Positions 1 to 7,161 of a stretch of 13,073 nucleotides of DNA are shown piece by piece. The notes under the pieces are model-generated. The model searched no databases. It was not told the DNA's origin and was given only the letters and a program-made list of their open reading frames with translations. Made by a program: the position numbers and the translations under genes. Where the stretch lies: the NCBI GenBank assembly GCA_937924555.1, contig CALDSN010000146.1:1-13073 (forward strand), read 5' to 3'. This stretch comes from an uncultured bacterium. GTDB lineage: Bacteria > Cloacimonadota > Cloacimonadia > Cloacimonadales > Cloacimonadaceae. Position 1 is the first letter of the stretch. Every line of letters begins with the position of its first letter.

Positions 1-39
1 AGATCTACACTCTTTCCCTACACGACGCTCTTCCGATCT
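1..39 (+). other. Illumina sequencing adapter left on the contig end
   Basis: These bases match the 3' portion of the Illumina TruSeq universal adapter: it begins AGATCTACACTCTTTCC and ends CGACGCTCTTCCGATCT. This is library-construction sequence, not genomic DNA. The adapter ends in the T used for ligation to A-tailed fragments, so native sequence should start at base 40. The neighbouring minus-strand gene takes the last base of its apparent stop codon from here. Confidence 0.97.
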
Positions 40-2177
40 TACATATATGCCAAATTAGAGTATCTACTATAGCCGCTGCCCAAGAAAGCACGCACCCGGT
101 AGTAAATCTCTTCTACCCCGGGAAACTCGAATTGGTGGCTGCTTTCAGAGGCACTAACCTCGAAATCCTCCACCAGAATGTTATTAAAGTTGGAGTCCGT
201 ACTCACATCGATACGATAGCCTTGGGCATTCAGGCTCTGCGACCAGCGAGCGGTTACCACATAGGGCGTATTGCAGATGCCTTCCAATGCCAGAGGTTCC
301 CACAACCTGCCCACAAACTCGGGATGGTCAATGAAGGGATTTCTGTTGCCTTGACGCTCTTGGATGCGCTCGTTGCGTCTGCGTTCCCAGGAATCAGGCG
401 GATCGTCGTAATGCCATTGCAGAAGTGTGGAAAGCTTGCCGTAGAAAGCTCCCGTGGTGGCAGAAACATCCTGCATCTCAAGATCATAGCTGGTGTCTGT
501 GCCTTCGTAACGCACAGCCATGTAGAATAACATGCGGGCAACATCACCTTTCTCCACGGGACGAGGCTCCCAAGTGTCGTTACTCGTATAGCATCCGGTT
601 GTGGCATTGTATGTACCATAGGGTGAAGAATCTACGTATGCCGTGCCACCATTGTCGAAATCACGGTTGTTCTTGGCAGAATTCACCGTCACATCACAGG
701 GACGGAGGTGATGCAAATCAGTTCCTGCAGGTCTGTTGGTGCTGAACCCACCGTGGCTTACGCTCCAGGTATGTTCCCGGTTCCATTGGGTGCTGCCGGT
801 GCCATAGTAGTTCTTGGGCACAGACCAACCTGTGTAGGTCTCTATCACATTGTTAGTATTCAGGCTGTCCTCATCCGTGTATTGAAGCTGATCCCACACG
901 GCAGAATATGAGAACTGTGTGAGGTGCGTCTCTTCCAATATCTGATGCAGATTGCTTTTAAGCGTGCTGCCCCAGCCAATGGCATTATCGTAATAACCTT
1001 CAATCCCGGTGTTCAAGGTAGTGGTGGATGAGGGATTGTTCAAAGCCGTAACTGTCAGATACACAGATGTATCGCCACTGCCATTCATCTCATACGCACG
1101 AAAGTAATAAGTTGTATTGCGCTGCAAACCGGTAATGGATACTCCATTTATGTTCTCACCCTCCACCACTTGGGTTGCTCCACAGTACACAACCTGTTCT
1201 CCCGCTGCATTATATGCTGAATTAGGAGGGTACTCTACACCATTTACGGGATCGCTGAACGTTGGAGTGTTGCTTATTTTAACCAACCGACGTGAACCAG
1301 TGCCGGGAGTCCAGCTTGCCTGAATGGATGTACTTCCGGGATAGAAAACGAAGTCGGTTGTCTGCCCCGTAGGTACGGAAATACCTATGGTGCTGAAGCT
1401 TGTCTCCGGGCTGTATGATACCCCGGTGCTATTTACAGCATAAGCTCGCACATAATACAATGTGCTAGGCTCTAAGTTGTTGATCTGCCCAGTCATAGGG
1501 CTGATACCGCTACCCAAAGATGTGTGAGCATCACTGGTATCCGGAGTAGCAGAAATACTCCAGCAAAAACCTCTATTACTTATATCCGAGCCTCCTGAGA
1601 AAGAAACAAGGGTACTGGCAGTTACACTTCCATAAGTAACATTAGATATCTGCGGAGCATTAATCACCGCCAGAGAACTACTCTGAAAGTCAGTTACATA
1701 TATATCATGCACATAGATAGCCTGGCTTGGGTAAAACAATCTGATTCGGGTGACTGTATTCAAACCTACATGATAGTAAAACCTAGTTCCTGTGGAGCCT
1801 ATGTTGTTGAATATAGTAATGTTTAGCCAGCTTGTCCCTGTCCATTTCTGGAGTCTTACACTTCTCCCGGCGGATCCGGCAGACATGTTTATCTCCACAT
1901 CACCTATCGAGCTGAACTCTGGCAACTCCAATGCCCCGGTCAAAGCCTCCATTTGAACCCTGCCTGTACTCCCCAAACCGTTAGCTGCTGCTCCTGGAGA
2001 AACCAAACACCTAGTCATGTTCACCGTTCCTGCGGGTATCTCTTGGGTATATGTTCCGTAAGAACCGTGAGCAGTCCAAGTGCTTATACCCTCATTAACA
2101 ATCAATGTTGCTCCAAGGCTAAACGAACACAAGAGTATTATGATGAATATGCTTATGCTACCGATATTAACTTTCAT
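40..2177 (-). CDS. Secreted FN3-repeat endonuclease I family nuclease, 3' end missing
   Basis: This is a predicted exported nuclease of the endonuclease I (PF04231, EndA/Vvn-like) family, which cleaves DNA or RNA non-specifically outside the cytoplasm. Residues 1-22 form a signal peptide with a long hydrophobic core. Residues 24-170 look like a beta-sandwich of unknown type. Fibronectin III-like domains follow at about 175-265 and 268-380. The nuclease domain spans about 393-630 and has the expected motifs: WNREHTW (465-471), with the likely general-base His469, then DLHHLRP (487-493), NSAKNN (499-504) and QGNRNPFIDHPE (609-620). A further FN3-like segment runs from 636 to the break. The ATG at 2177 follows AGAGGTG by 5 nt. 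The apparent TAA stop uses adapter base 39, so the true C-terminus is unknown. Homologues in FCB bacteria often end in a T9SS sorting domain, which would lie beyond the edge. Confidence 0.88.
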
Positions 2178-2202
2178 GGCACACCTCTTTTATGTGGATG
2201 GC

Positions 2203-2230
2203 ATTCTATTTATTCATTAGTATATGTCAA
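2203..2230 (-). promoter_or_regulatory. Sigma-70-type promoter of the endonuclease I gene
   Basis: On the minus strand a perfect -35 hexamer TTGACA (2225-2230) is followed after 16 nt by TAGAAT (2203-2208), which differs from the -10 consensus at one base. Transcription would start about 20 nt before the ribosome binding site of the gene starting at 2177. The gene therefore has its own promoter, although it lies downstream of the fumarase cluster. Confidence 0.6.
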
Positions 2231-2293
2231 GCTATTCATGCTGCTTGTTCTCACGTGAACATCAAGCGCAGGTGAGTTGATTGGTCAGCTATA

Positions 2294-2306
2294 AATTGTC
2301 ACAATT
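2294..2306. promoter_or_regulatory. Perfect palindrome AATTGT-C-ACAATT, possible operator
   Basis: This 13-bp perfect dyad lies in the 161-bp gap between the fumarase beta gene and the endonuclease I gene, about 64 bp upstream of the endonuclease -35 box. It is not followed by a T-run, so it is not an intrinsic terminator. It has the size and symmetry of a dimeric regulator site, but I cannot name the regulator. Confidence 0.3.
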
Positions 2307-2338
2307 ATATGGGATGCGTCTATGTGGCCTAGCAAGGG

Positions 2339-2842
2339 CTAAAGATATGCCACATAGCAAGGTAGGTCAAGCACAACAAGCTTAAATACTGCTTCTGTGC
2401 CGAGTTCCTCCCACAAGAATGTTTCACATGAAACAATGGCTTCAGACAAGAGAGCAGATACTCCCCCAAGACAAGTTAGATATACAGCTCTATGGTCATG
2501 GATGCAAGCTTGAACTACTTCGCTACGCTCGCCCTTACCTATCATAACTTTCATGCCTCGCTCGATAAGCAGAGGAGAATACCTGTCCATTCTGGCACTG
2601 GTCGTTGGTCCAATAGCACCACAAACTCTTCCGGGAGGGGTTGGGCTTGGTCCACAGTAGAATATTGCTGCGTTGTTAAGCTCAAAAGGGATATTTGTAC
2701 CTTCGCTTAGCATACTATACAACCTACGGTGAGCAGCATCCCGTGCTGTGAATAATATTCCGCTAAGGAGCACTTTATCCCCAATCTTAAGGGAAGATAT
2801 TTCTTGCTCGGTTAATGGGAGGTTGAGCGAGTGTACTTTCAT
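2339..2842 (-). CDS. Class I fumarate hydratase, beta (C-terminal) subunit
   Basis: This is the beta subunit of a two-subunit iron-sulfur class I fumarase, which interconverts fumarate and malate in the TCA cycle. The 167 residues cover the normal length of the stand-alone C-terminal domain. Family motifs are intact: a TARDAAHRR block (32-40), GPTTSARM (78-85), IGKGER (101-106) and ELGTEA (146-151). The ATG at 2842 lies 6 nt after the alpha-subunit stop. Its AGGATG ribosome binding site overlaps the end of the alpha gene, which fits coupled, equimolar production. L(+)-tartrate dehydratase beta subunits share this fold, so the substrate is inferred from the partner and from family frequency. 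No terminator is visible after the TAG stop. Confidence 0.9.
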   Translation of the reverse strand: MKVHSLNLPLTEQEISSLKIGDKVLLSGILFTARDAAHRRLYSMLSEGTNIPFELNNAAIFYCGPSPTPPGRVCGAIGPTTSARMDRYSPLLIERGMKVMIGKGERSEVVQACIHDHRAVYLTCLGGVSALLSEAIVSCETFLWEELGTEAVFKLVVLDLPCYVAYL

Positions 2843-2848
2843 GCTTTT

Positions 2849-3697
2849 TTACATCCTGATGGTTATATGACGATGTGCATGGCACTGAAGATTAACTGCC
2901 ACCGGTAAGGACGCAATATGGCACGGTGCGCAAAGGATGTTTACAGCAAGAGCTGTTAATTGGCCCCCCATTCCCTGAACTCCAATGCCGGACTTGTTAA
3001 TGGTATCCTGTATCCTTGTCTCCCATGCAGAATAGGTGGTTTCCTTTTCCTTGGATATTGGGCTGAAAAGGGCTTGCTTAGCAAGCTTAGCACATACCTC
3101 GAAGTTACCTCCGATGCCTATGCCAATCACCAAAGGCGGACATGCCTTTGCTCCTGCCAAGGTCACAGTCTCCATCACAAACTGCTCAATCTCCTCCGGT
3201 GAAGCGTCAGGAGAGAACATTTTGAGCCGGCTCATGTTCTCCGCACCTCCCCCTTTCTGGGCAATCATCAGGGTTAGTTCGTCGCCATCCACGATATTGA
3301 GATGTAGGATTGCAGGACAATTATTACCACTGTTTACCCTATTAAAAAGTGGGTCTATAAGGATCGAAGCTCGCAAGTACAGGTGCGCAGTTGCTTCTGC
3401 CAATGCTTGGTTAATGATATCCTGAAGAGGAGCCCCATCAATGACCACCCTATTCCCAATATAGGCAAAAACAACTAATGTACCGGTATCCTGACAGAGA
3501 GGTATTTTATTCTCTCTTGCCAGGTGGATATTAGTGAGCATTGAGTTCAGAACGTCCTTTCGGGTTTCATCCTGCTCCAATTCTACTGCTTTCAATAGCA
3601 TGTCTGTAACTGCAGAATCCGGCGCAAAGGAAATTGCTCCAATTGCTTCTAAAATTTTTCTATGTACTTCGGCTGCTGGGATTATTCGTATCTGCAC
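2849..3697 (-). CDS. Class I fumarate hydratase, alpha (N-terminal) subunit
   Basis: This catalytic subunit carries the oxygen-sensitive [4Fe-4S] cluster of a class I fumarase; it pairs with the product of the next gene. The 282-residue length is typical of separate alpha subunits. The three cluster-ligand cysteines are present in their usual contexts: Cys68 in PLCQDTG, Cys186 in ACPPLVIGIGIGG and Cys259 in CHIASLPVAVN. The substrate-binding block KGGGAENMSR is at 148-157 and GVQGMGG at 239-245. The start is GTG at 3697, just 1 nt after the TAG of the DUF58 gene. It is preceded by an AGAGGGG ribosome binding site; no nearby ATG would keep the conserved N-terminus. Using an oxygen-labile enzyme is consistent with an anaerobic host. 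A tartrate dehydratase alpha subunit is the main alternative. Confidence 0.92.
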   Translation of the reverse strand: MQIRIIPAAEVHRKILEAIGAISFAPDSAVTDMLLKAVELEQDETRKDVLNSMLTNIHLARENKIPLCQDTGTLVVFAYIGNRVVIDGAPLQDIINQALAEATAHLYLRASILIDPLFNRVNSGNNCPAILHLNIVDGDELTLMIAQKGGGAENMSRLKMFSPDASPEEIEQFVMETVTLAGAKACPPLVIGIGIGGNFEVCAKLAKQALFSPISKEKETTYSAWETRIQDTINKSGIGVQGMGGQLTALAVNILCAPCHIASLPVAVNLQCHAHRHITIRM

Positions 3698-3698
3698 T

Positions 3699-4577
3699 CT
3701 AACCCCTCTTACGAGCTATCAAGTATTTCAGTAAAAGGTCTTCCAAGGGAATGGAAGTGGAGACGGCATTGTACTCGATCTTATTTTGGTGGCAGCCTTG
3801 TTTTAGTTGCTCTACATATTCATGGTAATTGCTTAGATATTCCTTACGTATCTGCCAGGGAGAGACGGTTACTTTCTCCCCTGTCTCACTATCCACAAAT
3901 TCCGTTTCTCTTTTAAACACAAAGCTTTCTTCTTGTCTATCGATGATGTGGAACACCAGTACTTCATGGTGCCTGGTTCGGAAGTGTTTCAAGGCTTCCA
4001 ACACCCTATCCGGGTCATCCAAGAGGTCACTAATTACAATCACCAAGCTGCGTTTGCGGATTAGTTCCGCAATCTGGTGCAATGGACTAAGGATATCAGT
4101 TCTGTCTTCAGCCTGCAGTTCCAGAAGCCGGGCAAAAATCTGTGCGGTATAGCTGCGAATAGCTTTGGGAGCCAGAGAAGAGCTTATTTTATGGTTAAAA
4201 GTGTAAAGTCCAGCCGCATCCTTCTGGGAGATCATCAGCCAAGCCAGAGCTCCGGCAAGGCGGGTGGCATAATCCATCTTGCTCCCCTCTGAAGAGGCAT
4301 AATACATTGATTTGCTATGGTCTAACAGAATGTAACTTCGGAGGTTTGTCTCCTCTTCATATCTCTTGACATAATAGCGCTCAGTCTTAGCTAAGACTTT
4401 CCAGTCCATATCTTTAAGCGGTTCACCCGGATTATATTGCCTATGGTCTGAAAACTCCGCAGAAAAGCCGTGATAGGGTGATTTATGCAATCCAACGAGG
4501 AAGCCCTCAACAATGCTTTTCGACGAAAGCTGAAAGCGGTTCAGTCTTGCGAGTGCTTCTTCGCTTAACAGGGGCAT
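3699..4577 (-). CDS. DUF58 family protein with von Willebrand A-like fold
   Basis: This 292-residue protein has the DUF58 signature at about residues 38-75: a YNPGEPLKDMDWK block followed by YYVKRYEEETN. A vWA-like domain follows. Metal-site (MIDAS) residues are visible as DHSKS (86-90), a likely Thr160-Asp161 in DRTD, and VISDL at 181-185. DUF58 proteins usually sit next to a MoxR AAA+ ATPase and Bat-type vWA proteins and are thought to act with them in protein maturation or envelope stress; neither partner is present here. The ATG at 4577 overlaps the stop of the small membrane-protein gene upstream by one base (TAATG), and the fumarase alpha gene starts 1 nt downstream. No membrane segment is seen. 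The family call is strong; the role is unknown. Confidence 0.88.
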   Translation of the reverse strand: MPLLSEEALARLNRFQLSSKSIVEGFLVGLHKSPYHGFSAEFSDHRQYNPGEPLKDMDWKVLAKTERYYVKRYEEETNLRSYILLDHSKSMYYASSEGSKMDYATRLAGALAWLMISQKDAAGLYTFNHKISSSLAPKAIRSYTAQIFARLLELQAEDRTDILSPLHQIAELIRKRSLVIVISDLLDDPDRVLEALKHFRTRHHEVLVFHIIDRQEESFVFKRETEFVDSETGEKVTVSPWQIRKEYLSNYHEYVEQLKQGCHQNKIEYNAVSTSIPLEDLLLKYLIARKRG

Positions 4578-4771
4578 TATTGTTTTTTCGGCTGATAGAG
4601 CAGTGCAAAGGGGATTAACACCACATACACCGCAACAAGAATAAGGGGAGAAACAACAATCTCGTTGAGGGACATAATGAAATAACCCACAACCAACAGG
4701 ATAGCAGCCAATAAAAGCAGCAGAAAGTTAATCTTTCCCAATTGAAGTTTATCTTTGTTCTTCTGGCTCAT
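4577..4771 (-). CDS. Small two-helix membrane protein, DUF3098-like
   Basis: This is a 64-residue protein with a charged, lysine-rich N-terminus, two hydrophobic segments (about 14-33 and 39-58) and a basic tail ending QPKKQ. The size, the GYFIMS motif after the first helix and the PLIL motif starting the second resemble the DUF3098 family of small membrane proteins known from Bacteroidetes-type genomes; this assignment is by eye. Translation starts at ATG 4771 with a near-ideal AAGGAGAT ribosome binding site. The gene ends in TAATG overlap with the DUF58 gene, so the two proteins are probably made together. A role as a membrane partner for DUF58 is inference only. Confidence 0.7.
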   Translation of the reverse strand: MSQKNKDKLQLGKINFLLLLLAAILLVVGYFIMSLNEIVVSPLILVAVYVVLIPFALLYQPKKQ

Positions 4772-4799
4772 TCGATCTCCTTGTAAAGTTTTCTTCTTT

Positions 4800-4817
4800 T
4801 CTCCACGATTATGGAGA
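4800..4817. other. Small hairpin between the acyltransferase and the DUF3098-like gene
   Basis: TCTCCA (4800-4805) and TGGAGA (4812-4817) form a perfect 6-bp stem around a 6-nt loop, about 22 nt after the PlsC-like stop. On the minus strand it is followed by A/G-rich rather than T-rich sequence, so it does not look like an intrinsic terminator. A TTGACA hexamer (4827-4832, minus) lies just upstream, but only TAATCG is available as a -10 at a short 15-nt spacing. The six genes may therefore be one transcript with a weak internal control point. Confidence 0.3.
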
Positions 4818-4839
4818 GCAGCATCCTGTCAAACTGAAC

Positions 4840-5619
4840 TTACACCCTTGTTTGATGGAAGCTGGAGCTTATTTGCGTATAAACGTCATTTGATAGCGTT
4901 TGACGCGTTTTTCCCTCCAAACTATATATTGGGTCTAACACTTCAATTTCAACGCCAATACGGCGTCCTATGAGCTTCATGAAATGCGGGGCAAAATCCA
5001 TATCCCCATACCAGTATAAAAGGTCACGGTTATGCTCATCTATCGCTTTGCCATCCAGTGTTTTATATCTGATGCATATAGGTAACACCGGGCACTGAGC
5101 CAAGAACGGAACCTGAAACAGAGACTTGCGAAACTCCTTAACCGTCTCACCATTGGTGCTGGTACCCTCGGGAAAGAGCATAACCTTGAAGCCGGCTTCT
5201 ATCGTCTCGGCAAATTTCTCAATTTCTTTGGGTAGAGACACGAACTTTTTCCTATCGGTATATAAGCATCCTCCTTTGCGAGTGATGCTCCCCAAAAATG
5301 GATTGTTCCCCATCTCCACGGAGGTGATAAACACAAAATCTTCCAACGAAGCAAGGATAATAATATCGGTGTAGGAAACGTGATTCGCAACCGCCAGATA
5401 GTTCTTGTCCTGCATCTGTTTCAGAACACCTGGATTAAGCACCTTGGCATCAATTCTCAAGGCACGCATGAACAGCTTGCCGATATAGCTCGTGTTATGC
5501 ACCAGTTTCTTTCTACGTTCCACTTTATTGTGGTTTAGCAGACAAATGACGGTTGCGCGCACAAAGAACAAACATACAAGGTAAAGGTGCCAGAGGAGGT
5601 ATGCTGTTCTCTTTATCAT
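4840..5619 (-). CDS. PlsC-like O-acyltransferase, probable aminolipid second step
   Basis: This is a membrane-associated acyltransferase of the lysophospholipid acyltransferase (PlsC) family, which moves an acyl chain from acyl-ACP or acyl-CoA onto a hydroxyl. The catalytic HX4D motif is NHVSYTD and the glycerol-phosphate-type motif is FPEGTSTNG (positions 97-102 and 166-174 counted from the longest start; subtract 17 for the start chosen here). A hydrophobic anchor follows the N-terminus. I chose ATG 5619, which lies 4 nt after the upstream stop. A TTG at 5670 would add 17 residues but overlaps the upstream gene by 47 nt and has no well-spaced ribosome binding site. The neighbour is an OlsB/GlsB-type N-acyltransferase, so this is probably the OlsA/GlsA-like enzyme that completes ornithine or glycine lipids. 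A general 1-acylglycerol-3-phosphate acyltransferase is the alternative. Confidence 0.85.
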   Translation of the reverse strand: MIKRTAYLLWHLYLVCLFFVRATVICLLNHNKVERRKKLVHNTSYIGKLFMRALRIDAKVLNPGVLKQMQDKNYLAVANHVSYTDIIILASLEDFVFITSVEMGNNPFLGSITRKGGCLYTDRKKFVSLPKEIEKFAETIEAGFKVMLFPEGTSTNGETVKEFRKSLFQVPFLAQCPVLPICIRYKTLDGKAIDEHNRDLLYWYGDMDFAPHFMKLIGRRIGVEIEVLDPIYSLEGKTRQTLSNDVYTQISSSFHQTRV

Positions 5620-5623
5620 CTGT

Positions 5624-6472
5624 TTACTCTGCGCTGTGTTTTCTCCGGTAATTCTGCTTAATATCTTCAACCTTCAACAGAGTGAGGAAATCGATACACT
5701 TGAAGCTTCTATCCAAAGCCGGTAACCCGCATACTTTTGCCCCAAATCTGAGGTATGAGGCAAGCAGCGAGGGGATCATCTCCTTCATCTCCTGGTGTCC
5801 CATAGGGTATGGTGGATGTTTCAGGTGTTGGCGGGAGAATTTATTGAAACCCGGTACTCTGAACTTATTCTTTGGCTTAACCTTATGATGTTCTGACACA
5901 TGCCCGTTTTGCTTCAGGTAGTTATAGATCACCTTAATCTCTTCCCTATCCATGGTCTTGATACTGGAACAGCCGAAAAGATAGCTGCTGCCACTGGCGG
6001 CAATATAAGCATGAATCCCTTCCCACAGCAGCGCAATGGTTATTCCGTTGCGGTGATCCGGGTGCACGCAAGCCCTACCAAGCTCCAGTTTTTTCCCCGG
6101 AAGTTTTTTGATGTGCTTCATGTGAAACTCGGTGGCAGTGTACCACTTGGTGGTATGCTCGGAGGATTGCAGACGGTAGGTGCCGATTATCTTGCCGATG
6201 CGTTTATCGATGATGATAAGGTGATCACAGTGCTTATCAAACTTATCTCTATCCAAACCGGAGCGTTTTCGCCGTTTCAGCAATTCCTGGAGAAAGATAT
6301 CGTGCCTCAAGCGCAAGGCTTCTCGCAGCTCTTCCGTGGAATCCGCCGTTTTAACGATAAAGTTATTCTTTTCAATATGTATCGGGATGTGGGCAGAAAA
6401 GTTCTTCATCCGGCTCTTTCGCCCTATGTTTAGGGCATTAGCCACTGTTTTAAGCTGCTTTATCTCGGGCAT
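5624..6472 (-). CDS. OlsB/GlsB-like N-acyltransferase (GNAT fold, PF13444 type)
   Basis: This 282-residue protein belongs to the hemolysin-like/OlsB acyltransferase group, which attaches a 3-hydroxy fatty acid to the amino group of an amino acid, the first step of ornithine or glycine lipid synthesis. Visible family blocks are FDKHCDHL (78-85), GTYRL (97-101), ELGRACVHPDHRNG (130-143), YLFGCSS (164-170) and a C-terminal SYLRFGAKVCGLPA region (239-252) leading into DFLTLL. There is no signal peptide or clear transmembrane segment. The ATG at 6472 follows GGAG with good spacing. The downstream gene is a PlsC-like O-acyltransferase 4 nt away, the same pairing as olsB/olsA and as glsB/glsA of Bacteroides. 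The amino acid used cannot be read from sequence. Confidence 0.85.
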   Translation of the reverse strand: MPEIKQLKTVANALNIGRKSRMKNFSAHIPIHIEKNNFIVKTADSTEELREALRLRHDIFLQELLKRRKRSGLDRDKFDKHCDHLIIIDKRIGKIIGTYRLQSSEHTTKWYTATEFHMKHIKKLPGKKLELGRACVHPDHRNGITIALLWEGIHAYIAASGSSYLFGCSSIKTMDREEIKVIYNYLKQNGHVSEHHKVKPKNKFRVPGFNKFSRQHLKHPPYPMGHQEMKEMIPSLLASYLRFGAKVCGLPALDRSFKCIDFLTLLKVEDIKQNYRRKHSAE

Positions 6473-6532
6473 TTATTCTCCATTCACAAGCTAAGTTTGG
6501 CAATATTTAATCACCGCAGAGCACACTCATTT

Positions 6533-6538
6533 TGTCAA
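6533..6538 (-). promoter_or_regulatory. -35-like TTGACA upstream of the aminolipid/fumarase cluster
   Basis: A perfect TTGACA within GCTTGACA lies 61 nt upstream of the N-acyltransferase start. A good -10 at standard spacing is not evident; the nearest TAAATA is 23 nt downstream. It is placed where the promoter for the six-gene cluster should be and shares the GCTTGAC context with the other candidate promoters of this window, but the assignment is tentative. Confidence 0.35.
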
Positions 6539-6600
6539 GCATTATGTGACACCTCTCTCAAGCACAAAGCGCTTTGCGGCGAACCACCAGTTATTAATGC

Positions 6601-6632
6601 AAAAAAACGGCCAATCCCGAGGGAAAAGCCGT
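6601..6632 (-). terminator. Intrinsic terminator of hsp20
   Basis: Read on the minus strand, ACGGC pairs with GCCGT, with an inner TCCC-TC-GGGA stem, and a run of seven T residues follows directly. It starts 25 nt after the hsp20 stop codon. The T-run is on the minus strand only, so it acts on hsp20 and isolates it from the acyltransferase cluster downstream. Confidence 0.88.
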
Positions 6633-6656
6633 CTTTCTGTAGATTCTTGGTTTTGG

Positions 6657-7094
6657 TTAAGTTATGCTTATTTCTTGCTTGGGGCTGGGTTCACGTTTGG
6701 GGATGCTCAACCTCAATACACCATCTTCCATCTTGGCACTAATCTTGCCGCTATCGGCATTTTCCGGCAACATCAAGTTGCGGCGATAGCTGCCGCTATA
6801 ACGCTCGCAGCGATACACAGTGCCTTTTTGCTCTTCTTTGTTCACATTGCAGGTGGCCTCAATCAGCAGTTGGTTTTCGTGAAGCGAGATTTTTACATCA
6901 TCTTTTTTATATCCCGGCAGGTTCGCCAGTATTTCATATTCTTTTTCATGCTCCACGATGTCCATCGCCATGGCACGATAATTCTCATCGGCTGCTTCGT
7001 CTTCATAGACACGGTTAAAGAAGTCGTCGAACAGACTGAGCATATTGCTCATTGGTCTGTACTCAATGTTTTTACGGTACGGTACGAGTTTCAT
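6657..7094 (-). CDS. Small heat-shock protein, Hsp20/alpha-crystallin family
   Basis: This is an ATP-independent cytoplasmic chaperone that binds unfolding proteins and holds them for refolding by DnaK/ClpB. The 145 residues comprise a short N-terminal arm, an alpha-crystallin domain at about 42-134 with an ANLPGYKKDDVKIS strand region and the signature GVLRLSIPK (125-133), and a C-terminal I-x-I oligomerisation motif (ISI, 142-144). The ATG at 7094 follows a strong AGGAGG ribosome binding site. The gene stands alone, with an intrinsic terminator behind it and a CIRCE-like operator 68 bp upstream, so HrcA-controlled heat-shock expression is likely. Confidence 0.95.
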   Translation of the reverse strand: MKLVPYRKNIEYRPMSNMLSLFDDFFNRVYEDEAADENYRAMAMDIVEHEKEYEILANLPGYKKDDVKISLHENQLLIEATCNVNKEEQKGTVYRCERYSGSYRRNLMLPENADSGKISAKMEDGVLRLSIPKREPSPKQEISIT

Positions 7095-7124
7095 CTTTCT
7101 CCTCCTATGAGTTAGTTTCTACCC

Positions 7125-7154
7125 ATATAATAATCAGCCATTCGGAGAAAGCAA
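7125..7154 (-). promoter_or_regulatory. Candidate hsp20 promoter
   Basis: On the minus strand TTGCTT (7149-7154) and TATTAT (7127-7132) are separated by 16 nt; the overlapping TTATAT (7125-7130) is an alternative -10. Transcription would begin about 25 nt before the hsp20 start codon. The CIRCE-like repeat lies 7 bp upstream of the -35 hexamer, close enough for a bound repressor to interfere. A promoter upstream of the repeat is not excluded. Confidence 0.45.
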
Positions 7155-7161
7155 ACTTTTT

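Noticed and set aside
5900..6433. 177-residue plus-strand ORF opposite the N-acyltransferase
   Set aside because: Antisense shadow of a gene with clear conserved motifs; no ribosome binding site.
6546..7115. 189-residue plus-strand ORF opposite hsp20
   Set aside because: Antisense to a clear alpha-crystallin protein and crosses its terminator; chance open frame.
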